Shown one piece after another: positions 1 to 4,140 of a DNA stretch of 10,601 nt (positions within the stretch are counted from its first letter, which is position 1; every line of letters begins with the position of its first letter). The position numbers and the translations under genes were made by a program. This stretch comes from Baffinella frigidus (taxonomy: Eukaryota > Cryptophyceae > Cryptomonadales > Baffinellaceae). Location of the stretch: NCBI GenBank assembly GCA_026770585.1, contig MU646333.1, positions 189,705 through 200,305 on the forward strand. The letters are read 5' to 3'. The notes beneath the pieces are model-generated. The model saw nothing but the letters and a program-made list of their open reading frames with translations, was not told where the DNA came from and did not search any database.

Positions 1-17
1 CCCCTCCTCCACGCTCT

Positions 18-60
18 GGAGGGTGGAGGGTGGAGGGTGGAGGGTGGAAGGTGGAGGGCG
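18..60. repeat. GGAGGGT heptamer array
   Basis: About six head-to-tail copies of a 7-mer with two variant units. The G-rich strand is plus, as in most of the window's heptamer blocks. It is followed at 67-95 by four copies of GTTTCGT, the same variant seen at 3890-4020. Confidence 0.85.
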
Positions 61-137
61 GAGTGTTTCGTGTCTCGTGTTTCGTGTTTCGTGTTGATCC
101 GAGGGTTACGGACTGAACCTGCGCCCCCCAGCCCTCA

Positions 138-206
138 CGAGTGTTGAGTGCTGATTGTTGAGTGCTGAGTGTTGAGTGTTGAGTGTTGAGTGTTGCCCGT
201 TGAGGG
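138..206. repeat. GTTGAGT heptamer array
   Basis: Tandem 7-mers of GTTGAGT with GCTGAGT and GTTGATT variants, passing into GTTGAGG. It forms part of the intron downstream of the exon candidate at 232-372. Confidence 0.85.
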
Positions 207-231
207 TTGACGTCAGGGTCGAGGGTTAAAC

Positions 232-372
232 CTGCGCCTGCACAGCCGCGCGCCGTCCCCCCCAGCCCTCACCAGCAGCCTCCCTCCCCCCAGGCGCCTC
301 CTTCCCCCCGTCAGCGTCCGGAGCGTTGGATTCAGCATCCTCGTCTGTCCGCCCCGCCACACGGCTCGGCTC
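232..372 (-). CDS. Gly/Glu-rich exon candidate, 47 codons
   Basis: Begins EPSRVAGRTDEDAESNAPD and ends RRAAVQAQ. The acceptor cacaatgcag|G is preceded at about 40 bases by a 55-base CT/CCCT tract, the longest pyrimidine run before any acceptor here. The donor is CAG|gtttaa, and the intron continues as AACCCTC-type repeat. Phase 0 at both ends. The peptide is acidic then Gly/Arg-rich, probably disordered. Nothing further left is clearly coding. Confidence 0.45.
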
Positions 373-416
373 CTGCATTGTGGTGAAGTTCAGGGAGCGC
401 ACCCTGTGATGGGTGA

Positions 417-471
417 CAGAGAGAGGGAGGGAGGGAGAGAGGGAGAGAGGGGGGGGGGAGAGGGGGAGGGA
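417..471. repeat. GA/GGGA purine tract
   Basis: Continuous purines on plus (AGAGAGGGAGGG-type). On the sense strand of the gene this is a pyrimidine tract that ends about 40 bases before the acceptor at 373-375 and may help define it. Confidence 0.8.
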
Positions 472-543
472 GCGGTCAGGGAGCACCCTGGGGGGTCGGC
501 GCCAGGGTACAGAGGTACCTCGCGAATACGGACACGATTTCAC

Positions 544-686
544 CTCGGAAAATGACTGAACCAGGATCACTTTTATGCTATGTTATGCATGAGATTTCTG
601 CCCACGATAGCAACACCAACCCTAACATGCCACACACAAAATCTAACGGAGCATAAAAAGTGACCCCGATTCAGTTTTGTTCCGAG
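544..686. mobile_element. 143-bp inverted-repeat (MITE-like) element
   Basis: The arms 544-579 and 650-686 pair when one is reverse-complemented: both begin CTCGGAA and end CACTTTTATGCT or CACTTTTTATGCT, with several mismatches between. The interior, 580-649, contains TTATGCATG, TTTCTGCCCACG and one unit of the 20-bp minisatellite found at 1015-1174. No clear target-site duplication was found. It has no coding capacity. Confidence 0.6.
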
Positions 687-736
687 AATCAGAATGCTGT
701 CGAAACCCTTGAACCGAGAGCGCGGCGCTCCCTCAC

Positions 737-835
737 CTGCCATGCCCACCTCGGCCCTGACCCCCCAGAGCCAGCCGACCCTGACTCAGTGGGGTCGCTG
801 CCGAACCGCGAGGCTGCCCCTTTCCCACCTAAACC
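737..835 (-). CDS. Gly/Ser-rich exon candidate, 33 codons
   Basis: Begins GLGGKGAASRFGSDPTES and ends SAGSGGSGPRWAWQ. The acceptor is ggcggcag|G and the donor CAG|gtgagg (+5 G, near consensus), phase 0. Its end matches the exon at 1201-1311 closely. Several alternative CAG acceptors lie upstream in a GGCGGCAG-rich stretch, so the start is the least certain part. Confidence 0.42.
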
Positions 836-939
836 CTGCCGCCTCTGCCGCCTGCCGCCTGAATTCTGAAGTCTGAAATCTGAAGTCTGAAGTCTGAAGC
901 CTAAGCCCGGAACCCTGCGGGAGCGCGGCGCATTCGTAC

Positions 940-985
940 CGGCCATGCCCACCTCGGCCCTGACCCCCCAGAGCCAGCTGGCCCT
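940..985 (-). pseudogene. Partial copy of the PRWAW-ending exon
   Basis: On the sense strand this repeats the last part of the exon at 737-835, reading AGSGGSGPRWAWP up to CCG|gtacga, where the usual CAG before the donor has become CCG. No in-frame phase-0 acceptor is evident on its upstream side, where it abuts the sequence leading into a 20-bp minisatellite. Confidence 0.4.
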
Positions 986-1014
986 GCTAGGTTATGCATG
1001 GGTTTCTGCCCACG

Positions 1015-1174
1015 ATAGCAACACCAACCCGAACATAGCAACACCAACCCTAACATAGCAACACCAACCCTAACATAGCAACACCAACCCTAACATAGCA
1101 ACACCAACCCTAACATAGCAACACCAACCCTAACATAGCAACACCAACCCTAACAGAGCAACACCAACCCTTAC
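1015..1174. repeat. 20-bp minisatellite, eight copies
   Basis: Unit ATAGCAACACCAACCCTAAC, eight units. The first has CCCGAAC and the last AGAGC and CCCTTAC, so the six inner units are identical. The 25 or so bases before it (TTATGCATGGGTTTCTGCCCACG) match the interior of the hairpin element at 544-686, which holds a single unit at 607-626. Confidence 0.92.
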
Positions 1175-1200
1175 GTGCCTGACCCGGGACGCTCACGCAC

Positions 1201-1311
1201 CTGCCATGCCCACCGCGGCCCGGACCCACCAGAGCCAGCCGAGCCGGCGCTGCCTGCCGCCCACCCGCCTGCGCCGCCGCTGTGTCCGCTGTGGTCTCCA
1301 CCACCCGCCGC
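1201..1311 (-). CDS. Gly/Ser-rich exon candidate, third and longest copy
   Basis: Begins AAGGGDHSGHSGGAGGWA and ends SGGSGPRWAWQ. The acceptor is gacgcag|G and the donor CAG|gtgcgt (+5 G), phase 0 over 37 codons. Its last fourteen residues recur in the candidate at 737-835, so it joins two duplicated modules. It could be a flexible tail of the coiled-coil protein or part of a separate gene. Confidence 0.42.
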
Positions 1312-1407
1312 CTGCGTCGATCCATGCGTGAGTCAGCGCCGCCCAGGCAATGGACACAGCTATGTCCAACAAAGCTCCGATCCCCGTGCCGAGCCTGCGC
1401 TGCCCAC

Positions 1408-1452
1408 CGCCCACCCGCCTCCGGAGCCGCTGTAGTCCCCGCCACCCGCCGC
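1408..1452 (-). CDS. Gly-rich exon candidate, second copy
   Basis: Reads AAGGGDYSGSGGGWA with acceptor gacgcag|G and a possible donor GCG|gtgggc. The frame stays open past this donor for more than ten codons and then meets a stop. It aligns with AAGGGDHSGHSGGAGGWA of the third copy, with a short deletion. Confidence 0.33.
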
Positions 1453-1516
1453 CTGCGTCGACGCAAAAATAGGTACCGGCCTCTGAGCGGGCGGTACACA
1501 AAGTTACGACCGGCAC

Positions 1517-1576
1517 GTCCCCAAGCCCTGCTCCGCCACTGTGCCCGGCTCCGCTGTGGTCCCCACCACCCGTCGC
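1517..1576 (-). CDS. Gly-rich exon candidate, first of three copies
   Basis: Reads ATGGGDHSGAGHSGGAGLGD after tcgacgcag|G and ends GAC|gtgccg (+5 G), phase 0. The same acceptor context (gacgcag|GCG) and the peptide start recur at 1452 and 1311. Low sequence complexity weakens the call, but three aligned copies with open frames and conserved acceptors are more than composition alone predicts. Confidence 0.38.
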
Positions 1577-1831
1577 CTGCGTCGATCCATGCTCGAATCA
1601 GCGCCGTCTAGCCTCCGAGAGTCAGCGCCGCCCAGGCAATGGAGATAGCTGTGTTCAGTGCAGCCCCAATGGTCTCCGATCCCCGTGCGTTGCTACCCGC
1701 CAAGCTTTCCCATTTATATAAAAATCAAAAGTAGACAGATGGCAAAAGTAGCCAGTCCGTGTCGATAGGCTGAACGCCCCTTAACAAATACATCATAATG
1801 GGTGCTCACCCTGCACGGTCCAATCACCGCC

Positions 1832-1895
1832 GCGGAGGAGGAGAGGGGGGTTGAGGAGGAGGAGGAGGAGGGGGAGGAGGGGGCGAAGGGTGGTA
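1832..1895. repeat. GAG/GGA purine tract
   Basis: GAGGAGGAG-type repeat on plus, ending in GGGCGAAGGGTGG next to the paired hairpins at 1901-2184. A similar tract lies on the other side at 2208-2302. Confidence 0.8.
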
Positions 1896-1900
1896 GTGTG

Positions 1901-1977
1901 CCTAGTTTGATTGGCCGTACGCCCCCATCTTCATACGGCCAAGGACCACACTCCCATCCTCGGCCAATCAAACTAGG
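1901..1977. mobile_element. 77-bp hairpin element with nested inner repeat
   Basis: A perfect 16-base inverted repeat (CCTAGTTTGATTGGCC at 1901-1916 and its complement at 1962-1977) bounds the unit. Inside, TTGGCCGTA at 1911-1919 also pairs with TACGGCCAA at 1934-1942, so two alternative foldings share one left arm. It abuts the next inverted repeat without a gap. Confidence 0.75.
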
Positions 1978-2184
1978 TAGAGCCAATGTGGTAGGGACTT
2001 GGCCAAATCGAACTTCGAACTTGCAAGCTGCGAACTTCTAGATGGACCGTAATTATTAGTAAACAGCATGATTTGTACCGCGAAATTTCAATTTAAAACA
2101 CTACATGTCCAAAGGGTCCATCTAGAAGTTCGCATCTTGCAACTTCGAAGTTCGCTTTGGCCAAGTCCTACCACATTGGCTCTA
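1978..2184. mobile_element. 207-bp inverted-repeat (MITE-like) element
   Basis: The arms 1978-2048 and 2115-2184 are about 70 bases long and nearly identical as inverted repeats, from TAGAGCCAATGTGGTAGG to CTTCTAGATGGACC. The 66-base centre is AT-rich. The outermost TA on each side could be a TA target duplication of the Tc1/mariner kind with termini GAGCC/GGCTC, but a TA at the end of an inverted repeat cannot be told apart from the arm itself. No open reading frame of note. Confidence 0.78.
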
Positions 2185-2207
2185 GGATGGCCGGGCGAGG
2201 TGCGCAC

Positions 2208-2302
2208 CTGGGCGAAGGAGGAGGCGGAGAAAGAGAAGGACGATGAGAAGGAGGAGGAGGGTGGGGACGAGGACGACGAGGGGGAGGAGGGGGAGGAGGA
2301 GT
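2208..2302. repeat. GGA-rich tract, related to 2473-2518
   Basis: GAAGGAGGAGGCGG-type purine repeat. The string GACGATGAGAAGGAGGAGGA occurs here (from 2239) and again from 2480, linking the two tracts that each lie beside a copy of the GGCGACGACGAC exon end. The acidic plus-strand reading (Glu/Asp-rich) is a by-product of the repeat. Confidence 0.7.
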
Positions 2303-2355
2303 TAGTCAATTAGTCAGTTAGTTCGTTAGCACGGGGGGGGTGTGTGCGTAGATAC

Positions 2356-2412
2356 CTGGGCGACGACGACTTCGAGGCCGACTCTCTCATCGACAAACCG
2401 GAGCAGCGCGTG
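2356..2412 (-). pseudogene. Copy of the 28-codon exon, changed 5' end
   Basis: Over 57 bases it differs from 2559-2615 at two sites and reads ALLRFVDERVGLEVVVAQ up to the donor CAG|gtatct. Upstream the match stops. The nearest AGs (gaaacag| and gtgcaag|) leave one extra base, so it would not join a phase-0 exon in frame. At 2208 a third donor-like end (GCCCAG|gtgcgc) is preceded on the sense strand by a CCT/TCC repeat instead of coding sequence. Confidence 0.5.
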
Positions 2413-2558
2413 TACAACCCTTGCACTGTTTCATCCCCGCCACGGCAACCAAGAGCAAGGGGGTGGGGGGGGAAGGGGGGGACGATGAGAAGGAGGAGGA
2501 GGGGGAGGAGGCGCGCGGCTCACAAATGGCTCCAACTTACCTAGTGGGGGGTGCGCAC

Positions 2559-2642
2559 CTGGGCGACGACGACCTCGAGGCCGACTCTCTCGTCGACAAA
2601 CCGGAGCAGCGCGTGCTGCAGCTGCATCGCATCAGACGGCGC
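2559..2642 (-). CDS. Helical exon, 28 codons, with diverged copies downstream
   Basis: Begins APSDAMQLQHALLRFVD and ends ERVGLEVVVAQ. The acceptor is cgtcatggcag|G and the donor CAG|gtgcgc (+5 G), phase 0. Leu/Val spacing fits an amphipathic helix ending in a hydrophobic patch. A copy of its 3' two-thirds lies at 2356-2412. Whether this exon belongs to the same transcript as those right of 4084 is not shown. Confidence 0.55.
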
Positions 2643-2845
2643 CTGCCATGACGCGGGGGAACGCGTTAGTGCATTGAGAAACACGACCTCGACGAACCAG
2701 CCGGCGAGATGAGACAAGCCGCGCCCCGCCGGGCAGTATGCGGTGTGCTCCAGACTCAATGCCGGCCCTCCCAAACCACTCGAGACTCCCTGTCATATCT
2801 CGAGAGCGCCCGCCACGCGGTTCAACACGACCGGCCAGCACGTCC

Positions 2846-2871
2846 TCTAGAATATTCTAGAATGTTCTAGA
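2846..2871. promoter_or_regulatory. Perfect heat-shock-element-like array
   Basis: Four alternating units GAA, TTC, GAA, TTC start at 2850, 2855, 2860 and 2865, each separated by two bases, which is the canonical heat-shock factor binding pattern (inverted nGAAn units at 5-base steps). The whole is built from repeats of TTCTAGAA-type sequence. It sits between exons at 2922 and 2642, not in an obvious promoter, so function is unproven; it may be a fortuitous result of TCTAGA repeats. Confidence 0.5.
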
Positions 2872-2921
2872 TGGGCACCCAGGCGCGGGGGAACCCTGGC
2901 AGCGAAGAAGCGGGCGCGCAC

Positions 2922-2945
2922 CTCAAGGGCCATGTCAAGTATCCT
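2922..2945 (-). CDS. LDMALE mini-exon, copy 1
   Basis: Reads RILDMALE after aatgggcag| and ends GAG|gtgcgc (+5 G), phase 0. The synonymous differences from copies 2 and 3 (CTTGAC, GCCCTT) match copy 5 at 3650, so copies 1 and 5 form one subgroup and copies 2 to 4 another. Upstream homology includes MWNGQ in place of MRDGQ. Confidence 0.4.
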
Positions 2946-2991
2946 CTGCCCATTCCACATTCTCCGCGCAGACCCTCTCTCGCTCTCTCGT

Positions 2992-2992
<1 letters not shown>

Positions 2993-3039
<47 letters not shown>

Positions 3040-3061
3040 CCAAACACATACACACTCTATC

Positions 3062-3090
<29 letters not shown>
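2993..3090. repeat. TCTG/CT microsatellites
   Basis: Two arrays of TCTG (about 2993-3024 and 3065-3088) with CT runs between. Further TCTG arrays occur near 3206 and 3380 inside the tandem duplication. On the gene's sense strand these read CAGA and AG. Confidence 0.9.
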
Positions 3091-3096
<6 letters not shown>

Positions 3097-3111
3097 TTCT
3101 CTCTCACACAC

Positions 3112-3135
3112 CTCCAGCGCCATATCCAGTATCCG
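3112..3135 (-). CDS. LDMALE mini-exon, copy 2
   Basis: Same eight codons as copy 3, with donor GAG|gtgtgt (+5 G). It lies within the left unit of a tandem duplication of about 140 bases with a 173-base period. Like copy 3, its upstream side is a G run and a GA repeat on the sense strand. Confidence 0.38.
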
Positions 3136-3202
3136 CTGCACATCCCGCATCCCCCCCCCCCCCTCTCTCTCTCCTAAACACACACTCCCTCCATCTCTGT
3201 CG

Positions 3203-3241
<39 letters not shown>

Positions 3242-3284
3242 ACACACACACTCACTGCGGGGAACTGTACCACTGTACACGCAC

Positions 3285-3308
3285 CTCCAGCGCCATATCC
3301 AGTATCCG
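3285..3308 (-). CDS. LDMALE mini-exon, copy 3
   Basis: Reads RILDMALE after gatgtgcag| and ends at GAG|gtgcgt. It is identical to copy 2 over the exon and most of the surrounding intron. A 24-nt phase-0 exon is possible, but a run of G just upstream on the sense strand replaces any pyrimidine tract, so its use in splicing is uncertain. Confidence 0.38.
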
Positions 3309-3376
3309 CTGCACATCCCGCATCCCCCCCCCCCCCCTCTCTCTCTCCTAAACACACACTCCCTCCATCTCTGTCG

Positions 3377-3414
<38 letters not shown>

Positions 3415-3465
<51 letters not shown>

Positions 3466-3494
3466 GCTTTCTCTCTCTCTCTCTCTCTCTCTCA
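3415..3494. repeat. CA then CT dinucleotide repeats
   Basis: About 24 CA units to 3463, a CTCGCTTT break, then a CT run to 3494 that ends at the donor of mini-exon copy 4. On the sense strand the donor GAG|gtgag runs directly into a GA repeat and then a GT repeat. Confidence 0.95.
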
Positions 3495-3495
3495 C

Positions 3496-3519
3496 CTCCA
3501 GCGCCATATCAAGAATCTG
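3496..3519 (-). CDS. LDMALE mini-exon, copy 4
   Basis: The 24-nt segment after gggcag| reads QILDMALE and ends at GAG|gtgaga, phase 0. Homology extends a further 15 to 20 bases upstream (MRDGQ), so a longer exon starting at 3535 after cgcggag is an alternative, with one extra base. It is flanked on its donor side by a long CT and CA microsatellite. Confidence 0.4.
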
Positions 3520-3600
3520 CTGCCCATCCCGCATTCTCCGCGGAGACCCCGCCCGGTAGGCAAGGGGAACACCTTCAGTAGCGGAGGAGCGGCCATCAAC

Positions 3601-3602
3601 CT

Positions 3603-3640
<38 letters not shown>

Positions 3641-3641
3641 A
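3601..3641. repeat. CAACCCT array, opposite orientation
   Basis: Six units of CAACCCT on plus, so the G-rich strand (AGGGTTG) is the gene's sense strand. This is the opposite of nearly all other heptamer blocks in the window. It lies directly after the donor of the 48-codon exon. Confidence 0.9.
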
Positions 3642-3649
3642 AACCACAC

Positions 3650-3793
3650 CTCAAGGGCCATGTCAAGTATCCGTTGCCCATCCCGCATCCTCCTTGCAGA
3701 CCCTGCCCCCCCATCGCGCCCCGCACCTCCCCCTCTTGCCCCCGACCCGCCTCCTGCGTGCCGCTGCGGGAGCCGCGCTACCAGCGATTCCAC
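3650..3793 (-). CDS. Exon with Gly-rich middle and LDMALE end, 48 codons
   Basis: Begins VESLVARLPQRHAGGGSG and ends RRMRDGQRILDMALE. The acceptor is cccccaaacag|G directly after telomere-like repeat, and the donor is GAG|gtgtgg (+5 G); phase 0 at both ends. The first eight and last fifteen residues look helical, with a Gly/Arg-rich linker between. The last part is the fullest of five copies of an RILDMALE unit in this region; here the internal CAG that could act as an acceptor in the others is changed to CAA. Confidence 0.55.
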
Positions 3794-3802
3794 CTGTTTG
3801 GG

Positions 3803-4035
3803 GGGTAGGGTTTGGGGTTTGGGGTTTGGGGTTTGGGGTTTGGGGTTTGGGTTCCGGGTTTCGAGTTCCGGGTTCCGGGTTCCGGGTTCCGTGTTTCGTG
3901 TTTCGTGTTTCAAGTCTCGTGTTTCGTGTTCAGAGTTTCGTGTTTCGGGTTCCGGGTACCTGGGAGAGAAGCTGTGCGCCAACGCCGTGGACGCCGCGCT
4001 CGTTTCGTGTTTCGTGTTTCGTGTTCCGGGATCAG
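3803..4035. repeat. GGGTTTGG, GGGTTCC and GTTTCGT heptamer blocks
   Basis: Successive homogenised blocks: GTTTGGG (3809-3850), GTTCCGG (3850-3890) and GTTTCGT (3890-3945, again 4002-4024), interrupted by the shortened exon copy at 3960-3998. Each variant is amplified locally rather than mixed. Confidence 0.9.
3960..3998 (-). pseudogene. Shortened copy of the preceding exon
   Basis: Reads RGVHGVGAQLLSQ with donor CAG|gtaccc and a possible phase-0 acceptor cgaaacgag|C. Homology to the exon at 4084-4140 starts at the GAG before RAFHG and ends at the donor. The upstream half is replaced by TTTCGTG-type heptamer repeats, so the copy's 5' border coincides with the repeat border. The 13-codon unit is open and could be spliced, but I regard it as a truncated duplicate. 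Confidence 0.45.
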
Positions 4036-4083
4036 AGTTACGTGTTTCGGGGTTTTGGGGATGCAGGTTTCACGGTTGAGCAC

Positions 4084-4140
4084 CTGGGAGAGGAGCTGGG
4101 CGCCGACGCCGTGGAAGGCGCGCTCGAGGAGTGCCGCGCG
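4084..4140 (-). CDS. Helical exon, 19 codons
   Basis: Reads RAALLERAFHGVGAQLLSQ with donor CAG|gtgctc. A phase-0 acceptor is caaag|C at 4141-4142. A stronger-looking acceptor, gaggcag|C, lies five bases earlier and would add Lys plus a split codon (phase 1 or 2), so the exact start is uncertain. A second, shorter copy lies downstream at 3960-3998 with its own donor. Confidence 0.5.

Larger units (their letters stand above)
1277..1690. repeat. Three diverged direct repeats of about 75-120 bp
   Basis: Copies start near 1277, 1426 and 1552. Each carries GTCGCCTGCGTCGA-type sequence (the exon acceptor on minus). Copies one and three continue through CAGCGCCGCCCAGGCAATGG and TCCGATCCCCGTGC. The first two thirds overlap the Gly-rich exon candidates; the rest is intron-like. 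1691-1800 shows nothing I can name. Confidence 0.7.
3109..3424. repeat. Tandem duplication of about 140 bp, period 173
   Basis: 3109-3249 and 3282-3424 are nearly identical, including a mini-exon copy, a C run, CTCTCTCTCC, AAACACACACTCCC, a CCATCTCTGTCGCCG string and a TCTG array. The near identity indicates a recent event. An extra segment with CACTGCGGGGAACTG separates the units. Confidence 0.85.

Noticed and set aside
1015-1174. CRISPR-like array (regular repeats)
   Set aside because: The 20-base units are contiguous with no spacers, and the setting is eukaryotic. It is a minisatellite.
2068-2313. Acidic plus-strand frame ending in a Glu/Asp run
   Set aside because: It starts inside the hairpin element at 1978-2184 and the acidic run is a GGA purine tract that is also present beside another exon copy.
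2690-2800. Possible extra exon on minus with LSLEHTAYCPAGRGLSHLAG
   Set aside because: An acceptor atgacag|G and an open frame exist, but the donor (gttcgt) leaves phase 2 with no matching next exon, and there is no copy or heptad support.
2871-3581. 236-codon plus-strand frame with LSVCLSVCLS and THTHTH repeats, and the minus-strand 223-codon RERERETDRQTD frame
   Set aside because: Both are readings of TCTG, CT and CA microsatellites. Only the short LDMALE units inside the minus-strand frame have splice-like borders.
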